DNA of 42,290 nucleotides, from NCBI GenBank assembly GCA_016794345.1, contig JAEUKE010000040.1, positions 1 to 42,290 on the forward strand. Direction: 5' to 3'. The first letter of the stretch is position 1. Each line of letters opens with the position of its first letter. A program made the translations under genes and the position numbers. This document shows positions 17,955 through 25,220 of the stretch, in pieces. Source of the DNA: Myxococcales bacterium (GTDB taxonomy: Bacteria; Myxococcota_A; Polyangia; Polyangiales; Polyangiaceae). Under the pieces are notes generated by a model. It saw only the letters and a program-made list of their open reading frames with translations, had not been told where the DNA came from and ran no database searches.

Positions 17955-19448
17955 ATGCGCGCCCCTGTCACGCTTCGCTTTCGTCGCCTTTCCCTGGGAA
18001 TGCTCGCGCTCGCTGCCGCAGCTTGCGGATCGGAGATCCTGGTCGTCGAGGACGGAGGAGGCGCCGGCGGCAACGGGACCGGCGCTGGCGCGACCGGCGG
18101 CGCCGGCACGGGTGCGAGCGGCACCGGCGGAGGGAGCACCTGCACTCCGGGACTGGAGATCTGCGACGACAATGACAACGACTGCGACGGGCTGATCGAC
18201 GAGGACATCCCCGGCGGGTGCTCTTGCTCGGCGGGGCAGACGCAGGTCTGCTACGCGGGCCCTCCAGGGACGCTCGGTCTCGGCATCTGCAAGGCCGGCT
18301 CGCAATCGTGTGACGGCGGGACCTGGGGCCCGTGTGAGGGACAGGTGCTGCCCGAGCTCGAGGTCTGCAACGGCGTGGACGACGACTGCGACGGGCTGCC
18401 GGACGACGTCAACAACGACGGGGAGCTCTGCTTCACCGGCCTGCCCGGTGAGTGCGAGATCGGCGAGCTCCAGTGTGTCGGGACCGCGCCGACCTGCGTT
18501 CCCATCGTGCAGCCGAGCCCCGAGGTCTGTGACGGGCTCGACAACGACTGCAACGGCGTGGCAGACGAGGGCGATCCGAACGGTGGCACCCTCTGCAACA
18601 CCGGGCTCCCGGGGATCTGCGGGCCGGGGGTGACCCATTGTGTCGACGGTGGTCTCACGTGCCAGCCGACGCAGGCGGGGCAGCCCGAGGTCTGCAACGC
18701 GCTGGACGACGATTGTGACGGGATCCCGGACGACGGAAACCCCGGCGGTGGCGCGGCATGCTCGACCGGTCTGCTCGGTGTCTGCGCCGCGGGCACGACG
18801 ACGTGCGCCGGCGGCGGCTTCATCTGCCAGCAGAACACGATGCCGAGCCCCGAGATCTGCGGCAACGCGGTCGACGAGGACTGCGACGGCAGCGCGCCGG
18901 CGGCCCCGACGGTCTATTTCGACGAAGACTTCTCGGACAACGCGGCCGGCTGGACGCTCGGCCCCGAGTGGGGCATCGGCCCGGCCGCGCCCTCGTTCTG
19001 CAACAACGGCGCGACGGGTGACGATCCCGCGCAGGACCACACGCCCACGGCCGACAACGGCTTGGCGGGCGTCGTCATCGGTGGTTGCTACACGCAGGCC
19101 GTCCACGGCGACTTCTGCCTGACGAGCCCGTCAGTCGATCTCTCCTCCGCTGCCGGCTCCGTCATCCTCTCGTTCTGGCGCCACGTGCACGCCGACTATC
19201 CGCCGTTCATCAACACCCACGTGGACGTGTCGAGCAATGGCGGCGGGTCCTGGCTCACGCTCTGGAGCAACCCTTCGGGCCAGTTCCTGAACGACCTGGC
19301 CTGGACACAGCAGACGTTCGACGTCACCGCCCAGAAGAGCGCGACCTTCCGGATGCGCTTCTGCTACTCCGGCAGCTCGCAGGGAATCTTCGTCGGCGGC
19401 GGCTGGTCGCTCGACGACGTCCAGCTCGCCGACGCGGCCTGCAACTGA
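17955..19448 (+). CDS. MopE-repeat lipoprotein with C-terminal jelly-roll-like module
   Basis: The start ATG 17955 is preceded by GGAGG with a 6-nt spacing. The 497-residue product has a lipoprotein signal ending at Cys24, a Gly/Ala/Thr-rich linker, and five copies of the putative metal-binding motif of the MopE type: CDDNDNDCDGLIDE, CNGVDDDCDGLPDD, CDGLDNDCNGVADE, CNALDDDCDGIPDD and CGNAVDEDCDG. Spacers contain repeated CSTGLLGVCAAG-like Cys pairs. The last 175 residues (from EDFSDNAAGWTLGPEWGIG) are a module also present in the lipoprotein at 4209-5951. The protein is presumably surface exposed and calcium- or metal-rich. MopE itself binds copper in methanotrophs, but most myxobacterial repeat proteins are uncharacterised. 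Confidence 0.85.
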   Translation: MRAPVTLRFRRLSLGMLALAAAACGSEILVVEDGGGAGGNGTGAGATGGAGTGASGTGGGSTCTPGLEICDDNDNDCDGLIDEDIPGGCSCSAGQTQVCYAGPPGTLGLGICKAGSQSCDGGTWGPCEGQVLPELEVCNGVDDDCDGLPDDVNNDGELCFTGLPGECEIGELQCVGTAPTCVPIVQPSPEVCDGLDNDCNGVADEGDPNGGTLCNTGLPGICGPGVTHCVDGGLTCQPTQAGQPEVCNALDDDCDGIPDDGNPGGGAACSTGLLGVCAAGTTTCAGGGFICQQNTMPSPEICGNAVDEDCDGSAPAAPTVYFDEDFSDNAAGWTLGPEWGIGPAAPSFCNNGATGDDPAQDHTPTADNGLAGVVIGGCYTQAVHGDFCLTSPSVDLSSAAGSVILSFWRHVHADYPPFINTHVDVSSNGGGSWLTLWSNPSGQFLNDLAWTQQTFDVTAQKSATFRMRFCYSGSSQGIFVGGGWSLDDVQLADAACN

Positions 19449-19464
19449 GCGCCGCCGCGCTCAG
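19445..19464. terminator. Palindrome containing both convergent stop codons
   Basis: CTGAGCGC (19445-19452), a CGCC loop and GCGCTCAG (19457-19464) form a perfect 8-bp hairpin. The left arm contains the TGA of the lipoprotein gene and the right arm contains the TGA of the opposing regulator gene. A bidirectional terminator or 3'-end protecting stem is likely; there is no T tract. Confidence 0.5.
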
Positions 19465-20435
19465 CCCCGCGTGTCCTCGTCGTCCGCGATCCGCAGCAGC
19501 TCCTCGCGCGAATTGGCGCCGAGCTTCTTCGCGGCGCGCCAGAGGAGCACGCCGACCGTGGAGGCGGAGATGCCGAGCTCATAGGCGATGAGCTTGTTGG
19601 TGTGGCCCATCCTCGCGTAGGCGATGGCCTGCCGCTCCCTTCCGCTGAGCTCGCGGCGAATGTCTGTGGCCGCGACGTTCTCCTGCGCCAGGACGAACCG
19701 CTTACCGTCTCGCTCGAAGCGGTCGACCAACGACCACCGCGCCGAGACGAGGCCACGCCACGACTCCACCGCCGCGTCGGGGTCGCGGCGGCGAAGGCTC
19801 CCGCGCGCACCTTCGACCGCGAGGGTCGCGGTCTCGAGCGAGCCCCGCGCGCCGGGCTCCTTCGCGTCCCCCTGCGCGTGGACGATCTTCCCGGATGGGG
19901 TGAGGACGGCGTCGGCCCGATCGGGATCGTTCGGGGCCAGCCTGCGGACGAGCCGATACCCCGCCGCGAGGTGCGTCGCGAGCCTGGACAGCCGCCGCTT
20001 CGTTCGGTTGTCGATCCGGATCCCATCACCGAGCTTCGCCGTGAGGAAGCAGCCGATGCCGCTCGTGTCCAGCCCGTTGACGAACAAGACGTCGGCGATC
20101 CCCCAGGTTCGGAAGAGCTTCGCTGCAGGTTGGTTCTGCCAATCAGGCCCTTCGCTGGCCGTGCGGCATGCTTGCGTGCGGAAGACCCACGCGACTCGCT
20201 CGGGAGATGAGCGCTCGATGGCGCGCATGATCGCCTCGTCGTTGTTCGCAGCCGCCGCCAGGAAGCCGTGGATTCGGAGAGCGGTCACGTCTCGTGCGTC
20301 GTAGAAGAACGCCGAGCAGCCCATTCCCCTGTCGAGCAACGGTGAGGCGACATCGAGGATACCGCCCAGCCACGCGTCCTCCGCCTGCTCGACCCGATAG
20401 GCCGCTTCGATCACCGAGATGAGATCGGTCTTCAC
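19461..20435 (-). CDS. LuxR-family transcriptional regulator
   Basis: The 324-residue protein (GTG start at 20435) has a C-terminal LuxR/NarL-type helix-turn-helix. This begins LSGRERQAIAYARMGHTNK and runs through AYELGISASTVGVLLWRAAKKL to the end. The N-terminal 250 residues start VKTDLISVIEAAYRVEQAEDAW, followed by LLDRGMGCSAFFYD. This arrangement is frequent in myxobacterial regulators and may be a GAF/PAS-like sensory domain, but no receiver Asp or autoinducer-binding signature is evident. An in-frame extension to 20714 overlaps the divergent cyclase gene and is rejected. Its divergent position makes it the obvious candidate regulator of the cyclase operon; this is inference. Confidence 0.85.
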   Translation of the reverse strand: MKTDLISVIEAAYRVEQAEDAWLGGILDVASPLLDRGMGCSAFFYDARDVTALRIHGFLAAAANNDEAIMRAIERSSPERVAWVFRTQACRTASEGPDWQNQPAAKLFRTWGIADVLFVNGLDTSGIGCFLTAKLGDGIRIDNRTKRRLSRLATHLAAGYRLVRRLAPNDPDRADAVLTPSGKIVHAQGDAKEPGARGSLETATLAVEGARGSLRRRDPDAAVESWRGLVSARWSLVDRFERDGKRFVLAQENVAATDIRRELSGRERQAIAYARMGHTNKLIAYELGISASTVGVLLWRAAKKLGANSREELLRIADDEDTRG

Positions 20436-20443
20436 GGCCGGCC

Positions 20444-20449
20444 TATATA
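20444..20449 (-). promoter_or_regulatory. TATATA, putative -10 of the regulator gene
   Basis: TATATA lies 8 nt before the GTG start of the LuxR-type gene on the minus strand, an AT island in GC-rich DNA. No Shine-Dalgarno sequence is visible, so the transcript would be nearly leaderless. The -35 region is not recognisable. Confidence 0.35.
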
Positions 20450-20523
20450 GCTTGGACCGCAGGCAGAACGGGATTTTGCGGAGGCCACCGGTCTCGGGAG
20501 CGGCATTTACGAGCTCTGTGTAA

Positions 20524-22452
20524 ATGCGAATGCGCTGGAAGGTGTCGGCGCGCGCGCGGCATCCTGGCGGCGTGACGGGCAACGGGGCGGACGGCGTGGC
20601 GTGGGCCAGGAGGGAGCTTGAGGCGGAGGAGGCGGCCCGGCGCGCTGCAGAGGCCGTGCTCGCGCGGCAGGACGAGCGCGGCGCGTGGCGCGGAGTGAAC
20701 GACGGCGGCCCCATGTTCCTCGCTGCGACGGTCGTGCTCCTCTCCAGGCTTGGAGAGCTCGACGCGACGACGCGAGCGGAGGCGGAGCAATCGCTCCGCA
20801 GTGCTCAGCTCCTGGACGGAGGCTTGGCGCCGTGGCCGTGCGCGGAGCAGTCCAATGCCGAGGCTTCGGTGTTCCTGCTGGCTGCGCTGCGGGTCTTGGG
20901 GGCGTCCGAGCGGGACGCGGCCATGCAGGCGGCTCGTCGTCGCCTGGGGGAGCTGGGGGGCGCCCGCGCCGCGGGCCCGTTGGGCTTGACGATCGGTGTG
21001 CTCGGCGACGTCGTGCCTGCGCGTGCGCTGCCTCGTTTGCCGCCCGATATCGCGCTCGCTCCGGGCCACGACTGGGCCGTCGCTCGGCTCTTCGGCGTGA
21101 ACGCGCTGCTACCCACGCATGTCCTCCCGTTTCTGTGGTCGGTGTTGCGACACGGCGGGCTTGCTCGTCCGCGGACAGATCGGGTCGCCGCTCGCCTTCG
21201 CGACTACCTGCTCGTTCGGCAGAACCCGAGCGGAGGGATCGCGGGGGTGCCGATCTTCACGCTGCTCGGAATGCTCTGCCTACGCGCAGCCGGCATGTCG
21301 ATGGACGCGGACCCGATCCAGCGCGGGCTGGCCTACGTGCGACGCGTGATCCGACGCGACGTTCGCGGTGGGCTGATGGTCGAGCCGTTCACGAGCGAAT
21401 ACTGGGATACGGCCCATATGGTGCGGGCGCTCGCCTCGATGGGAGAGGTGAGGTTCGCGCGCGCTGCTGCGCGTGGCGCCGCTTGGCTCATGGATGGCCA
21501 GTCCTCGGAGGCGTCGCCGGAGGATTGGCAGACTGCGCCCGCAGGCGCGCCGTCGTCCGGGGGCTGGTCGTGGCAAGTCGGCAATGAGAGCAACCCGGAC
21601 ATCGACACCACCGCCGAGGTCTTGAGCGCCCTCGGCGTCTATGCCGGGACCAGCGACGCGGCGAGGCGCGAGACCAGCGAGGCGATCGGGCGTGGACGCG
21701 CTTGGCTGCTGGCAATGCAGAACTCCGACGGTGGATGGGCGGCCTTCTCCTGGGGCAAGCCGCGGCCGCCCCGCGGTGCGCTCTACCTGCGCAGTCGAGG
21801 TCTCGTCCATCGCGCCCGATCCTGGCTCGCGGAGAACGGGGATCCTTCGACGGCAGACATCGTCGGCCGCGTGCTCGAAGGCGTCGCGCGAACCGATCCA
21901 CCTGCGCCGGCATGGGAGCTCGCGCTCGAAAGGGCCACGAGCTTCCTCGCCTACCACCAGGAGACGAGCGGGGCGTGGTGGGGTCGTTGGGCCATCAACT
22001 ATGCGGCCGGAACCGCCTACGTCGTCTCGGGGCTCGCGCTCGCAGGCATCGACGCGGCCCACCCGTGCGTTCGCGCCGGCGCCGACTGGCTGCTCTCTCG
22101 GCAGAACGCCGACGGCGGTTGGGGGGAGGATCAGGCAAGCTACGCGGATCCGCGTGCGGCTGGCTGCGGACCGTCGACGGTGGCGCTGACCGGGCTGGTG
22201 GCCGCGGCGCTCGCACGCGCTCGTCGCGCTTCGCGCGAGGACCGCTACCGCAGCCGGCTCGGCGCGGCCCAGGCGCGCGCGCAGGCGTTCCTCCTGGCGA
22301 GGCAGCGGCCGGACGGCTGGTTCGAGGACAGTCGGTGCTTCTCCACCATGTTCCCGCTGCGCGCCTACTGGCTCAATGACACCTACCCGACGTTCTTCGC
22401 CCTGGAGGCGCTCCTCGACGGCGGAAGGCAGTGCGGGGGCGGCTCGACTTGA
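20524..22452 (+). CDS. Squalene-hopene / oxidosqualene cyclase-like triterpene cyclase
   Basis: The 642-residue product is an alpha-alpha barrel terpene cyclase homologue. QW-type repeats are visible (QNPSGGIAGVP 233-243, QNSDGGWAAFSW 399-410, QNADGGWGEDQ 527-537, RQRPDGWFED 593-602). Cyclase landmarks are present: EYWDTAHMV (292-300), GRWAINYAAGTAYV (487-500) and SYADPRAAGCGPST (539-552). The catalytic motif is DIDTT at 359-363. The proton-donor Asp (Asp361, equivalent to D376 of the Alicyclobacillus enzyme) is kept. The next Asp of the bacterial DxDD motif is Thr, and TTAE resembles the DCTAE of oxidosqualene cyclases. The substrate is therefore uncertain. The start may be ATG 20524, GTG 20542 or GTG 20572; none has a strong ribosome site except a GGAAG just before 20542. 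Its 3' end overlaps the next gene. Confidence 0.85.
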   Translation: MRMRWKVSARARHPGGVTGNGADGVAWARRELEAEEAARRAAEAVLARQDERGAWRGVNDGGPMFLAATVVLLSRLGELDATTRAEAEQSLRSAQLLDGGLAPWPCAEQSNAEASVFLLAALRVLGASERDAAMQAARRRLGELGGARAAGPLGLTIGVLGDVVPARALPRLPPDIALAPGHDWAVARLFGVNALLPTHVLPFLWSVLRHGGLARPRTDRVAARLRDYLLVRQNPSGGIAGVPIFTLLGMLCLRAAGMSMDADPIQRGLAYVRRVIRRDVRGGLMVEPFTSEYWDTAHMVRALASMGEVRFARAAARGAAWLMDGQSSEASPEDWQTAPAGAPSSGGWSWQVGNESNPDIDTTAEVLSALGVYAGTSDAARRETSEAIGRGRAWLLAMQNSDGGWAAFSWGKPRPPRGALYLRSRGLVHRARSWLAENGDPSTADIVGRVLEGVARTDPPAPAWELALERATSFLAYHQETSGAWWGRWAINYAAGTAYVVSGLALAGIDAAHPCVRAGADWLLSRQNADGGWGEDQASYADPRAAGCGPSTVALTGLVAAALARARRASREDRYRSRLGAAQARAQAFLLARQRPDGWFEDSRCFSTMFPLRAYWLNDTYPTFFALEALLDGGRQCGGGST

Positions 22453-23171
22453 GCAGCGCTGCGGAGGTCGCCACCACCTCGGCCGCGCCGACGATGGTTA
22501 GCCAAGCCGACGTGGACGTGTTCGCGCGGCATGTCCTCGTGGCCTCGCTCGCGGGGCTCCTCGCGAGCCTGGGCTCGATGGCGCTCTTGCCCGGCTGGGT
22601 CGGCGCCACGGTTGCCGTCGGTCAGGGAGCGCTCGTATGCCTTCGAATGCTCCACAAGCGGCGTAGCCGCTGGCTCGCCAACCTGGTGGTTGCTGGGCTC
22701 ACTGCGGGTGTCGTCGAGCTCGTCGCCGACCATTGGCTCGTTCACGGCACCAGGACGCTCCTCTACCCGGAGGGACCAAGCGTCGCCGCCTCGCCGATTT
22801 ACATGCCGTTTGCGTGGCTCGGCATGCTCTGCGCCGGTCTCGCCTTGGGTCTGGTGCTCAGGCGACGGGGGGCTTCACTTGCGTCGGCCACGGGCTGCGT
22901 GGTCCTGATGCTCGGCGGGTACATCCCGCTGTTCGAAGCTATCGCCGACCGAGCTGGCTGGTGGGTCTATCGCGACTGCCCACGGCTGCTCGACACGGTG
23001 CCGCATTACATCGTCCTCGGTGAGATCCTCCTGGCCGCCCCGCTCGTCTGGCTGGGCGAACGGCTTCGAACCGCCGGCGCGTTGGGGGCGGTGATGCTCG
23101 GAGCCGTCCAGGGGGCGTGGATCTTCGCGAGCTACGCCCTCGCCCACGCGCTTGTCGGGGGCAGCGCCTGA
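22431..23171 (+). CDS. Seven-helix membrane protein coupled to the cyclase
   Basis: This polytopic protein of up to 246 residues has about seven predicted membrane helices (approximately 33-53, 57-72, 82-103, 122-143, 150-172, 190-208, 213-240). Polar residues in or near helices include Glu96, Asp100, His101, Glu169, His192 and Glu198. I do not recognise the family with certainty. The size and topology resemble carotenoid-type or fungal Pyr4-type integral membrane terpene enzymes, but sequence evidence for that is lacking. Possible starts are GTG 22431 (22-nt overlap with the cyclase gene, GGAAGG just upstream), TTG 22449 (TTGA overlap) and ATG 22494. Translational coupling to the cyclase suggests that it modifies, transports or accepts the cyclase product. 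Confidence 0.72.
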   Translation: MRGRLDLSSAAEVATTSAAPTMVSQADVDVFARHVLVASLAGLLASLGSMALLPGWVGATVAVGQGALVCLRMLHKRRSRWLANLVVAGLTAGVVELVADHWLVHGTRTLLYPEGPSVAASPIYMPFAWLGMLCAGLALGLVLRRRGASLASATGCVVLMLGGYIPLFEAIADRAGWWVYRDCPRLLDTVPHYIVLGEILLAAPLVWLGERLRTAGALGAVMLGAVQGAWIFASYALAHALVGGSA

Positions 23172-23188
23172 CTTGGGACGCTTCGCGG

Positions 23189-23205
23189 CCCGCGCTCAGC
23201 GCGGG
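23189..23205. terminator. Hairpin with a stop codon in its loop
   Basis: CCCGCGC (23189-23195) and GCGCGGG (23199-23205) form a perfect 7-bp stem. The 3-nt loop TCA is the TGA stop of the minus-strand radical SAM gene. It lies in the 24-bp convergent gap and is a candidate 3'-end stem for that gene; no T tract follows. Confidence 0.4.
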
Positions 23206-25100
23206 TCGACGACAGGCAGGTGCTTCAGCTTCTTCTTCTTGGCCGGCGCTTGCGGCTTCTCGCCGCGCGCACGCTCTTCTTGGGCCAGCTCGTGCTCCTG
23301 CACGGTGATGGGGTTGTCGTACTCGGGCAGAGGAAGGTCCTTGTTCTTGGCGTGAACGGGGTGCCTTCCGTGCTTGGCGTACCACTCGGCGACGGTGGCG
23401 TTGGCGCGCATCTTCTCGATGACCTGCCGCCAGCCAGCCCCTGTGTTGTAGGCGCAGAAGCTGATCTCTCCTTCCTGCGTCCCGTACGGGATGATGCACA
23501 TCTCCGTGCGGCGGAAGTCGTAGTTGAAGAGATCCTGGAACCACATGCCGGCGACGAAGAGGGCGCGCCACTCGAACTCGGCGGCGTCGTTCTCCTTGTG
23601 ACGGGTGCCCATCTGGCTGAGAAACTGCTTCACCAGCGTGTCGATGGTGAAGCCGCGCGGGGCCTTGTCCGCGTCGTAGTGGCGAAGGACCGACGCGACG
23701 AGCTGCGCCACCGTGAGCGCCTTGCCTCGGCCGGCGTCGAAGATGGCCTGCATGTCTTCGAGCACGCCCTGGAGGTTCAAGAACTCGCAGAGCGGGACCA
23801 TCTCCTTCGTCTTCTTGTTGACGAAGAGCACCGTGCCAATGCCGCAGTTCGGGTGGCAGCCGCACTTGAGCTGGCCGAACGTGCGGTCGGGGCCGTCGAT
23901 GAGGTCGCAGACGTCGCCGAAGGGCGAGAGCGCCGAGAGCGGGAACCAGTCTCGCATCGGCTTGGTCACCCCGGCCTGTGAGGCGATGTCGTGGGCGAGG
24001 TGCGAGAGCGTGTAGCGCTGCTTCTTCCGCGTCTCGTCGTCGACGTCCTCGTCGCGGCCGGTGAAGCTGACGGGCTGGAAGGACACGACCGTGATCTTGT
24101 CTGCGTTCTCCACCGCGAACTCGACGATCGGACCGACCTGGTCGTTGTTCACGCCGTTGACGATGGTGACGACGAGGATGACGTCGATCCCGACCTTCGC
24201 GCACTCCTCGATGGCGCGCAGCTTCACGTCGTAGAGGTTCGAGATCTTCCGGTGGCTGTTCGCCGCGTTCGTCACGCCGTCGAACTGCAGGTAGACCATG
24301 CGGAGGCCGGCCTCTTTTGCGGCCTGGGCGAAGCCGGGCTCCTCCGCGAAGCGCAGGCCGTTGGTCGCGCACTGCACGGCGAAGTAGCCGAGCTTGCGGG
24401 CGTAACGGATGGCGTCGAGGAAGAAAGGAGAGAGCGTGGGCTCTCCGCCGGAGAACTGGATCGACATCTGCCGGCGAGGACGGATGCTGATCGCGTCATC
24501 GAGGATCTTCGTGATCTCTTCCCATCCGAGCTCGTGGACGTAGCCGACCTGGTTCGCGTCCATGAAACACGGGTCGCACATCATGTTGCAGCGGTTGGTC
24601 AGGTCGACCGTGAGCACGCCGCCGCGGCCGTATTTGATCGCGCTCGAGCCGTGGTTGTGGAGCGCGTCCGGCGACATCACGACGTCGCGGCCCGGGAACA
24701 GGTCCTCGAGGCGCTTGAGGAAGGCCGGGTCGATCGAGATCGTGTCCTCGAAGTGCCCGTGTTTCGGGCACGTCTTCTCCATCACGATCGCGCCGTCCTT
24801 CTCGTGGATCTTGGCGCGGATCTCTCCGGGCTTGTCGTAGATCAGGTGTCCGATTTCTTCGTCGCCGCGGAGGATGGCGGCGCGCGCCTCTTTCACACAG
24901 GTCGGGCAGAGGCTGTCCGTTTCCCGCGGCCAGCCGAGCGGAGGCTTGGTTCGCTTCTGGCCTCGCGGGATCGGCTGATCGGCCCACTTGGGCTGGAAGG
25001 CCGGAGGTTCCGGAAAGAGGCGGTTCGCTAGCTGCAAGGCAGACCAAGCTTGGTCTGCCGAAAAAGTAACGATACGTTCCGCGACCTTCGGGAGGTGCAT
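23196..25100 (-). CDS. Radical SAM protein of the tetraether / membrane-spanning lipid synthase type
   Basis: The 634-residue product has a canonical radical SAM cluster motif, CNMMCDPC (Cys171, Cys175, Cys178), with FSGGEP (217-221) downstream. An N-terminal rubredoxin-like element is formed by CPTC (65-68) and CPKHGHF (111-117). C-terminal cysteines in LKCGCHPNCGIG (411-422), Cys438, and FQDLFNYDFRRTEMC...SFCAYNTG (521-554) fit auxiliary iron-sulfur sites. This arrangement matches the archaeal Tes family and its bacterial homologues, which couple fatty-acyl or phytanyl chain ends to make membrane-spanning lipids. The start ATG 25100 follows a TAGGTT hexamer by 8 nt, without a ribosome site. 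The same frame is open far upstream but is antisense to the HEAT gene. The exact substrate is inferred. Confidence 0.82.
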   Translation of the reverse strand: MHLPKVAERIVTFSADQAWSALQLANRLFPEPPAFQPKWADQPIPRGQKRTKPPLGWPRETDSLCPTCVKEARAAILRGDEEIGHLIYDKPGEIRAKIHEKDGAIVMEKTCPKHGHFEDTISIDPAFLKRLEDLFPGRDVVMSPDALHNHGSSAIKYGRGGVLTVDLTNRCNMMCDPCFMDANQVGYVHELGWEEITKILDDAISIRPRRQMSIQFSGGEPTLSPFFLDAIRYARKLGYFAVQCATNGLRFAEEPGFAQAAKEAGLRMVYLQFDGVTNAANSHRKISNLYDVKLRAIEECAKVGIDVILVVTIVNGVNNDQVGPIVEFAVENADKITVVSFQPVSFTGRDEDVDDETRKKQRYTLSHLAHDIASQAGVTKPMRDWFPLSALSPFGDVCDLIDGPDRTFGQLKCGCHPNCGIGTVLFVNKKTKEMVPLCEFLNLQGVLEDMQAIFDAGRGKALTVAQLVASVLRHYDADKAPRGFTIDTLVKQFLSQMGTRHKENDAAEFEWRALFVAGMWFQDLFNYDFRRTEMCIIPYGTQEGEISFCAYNTGAGWRQVIEKMRANATVAEWYAKHGRHPVHAKNKDLPLPEYDNPITVQEHELAQEERARGEKPQAPAKKKKLKHLPVVDPR

Positions 25101-25108
25101 GGCCGCAG

Positions 25109-25114
25109 AACCTA
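25109..25114 (-). promoter_or_regulatory. Putative -10 element of the radical SAM gene
   Basis: On the minus strand the stretch CATATAGGTT ends with TAGGTT (complement of 25109-25114), 8 nt before the ATG at 25100. This would give a transcript with a leader of only 1-2 nt. The rest of the 120-bp divergent gap to the HEAT gene shows no repeat or clear -35. Confidence 0.35.
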
Positions 25115-25220
25115 TATGAATGTCGAGCCTCGCGTCCAGGGGCCCATCCGTGCTTTCCACCGCTGCGGCGCGTGCGAGAACCCGGTTGCGGGTGCCCCCA
25201 ACCTGGTAGAACCGTGGTCG

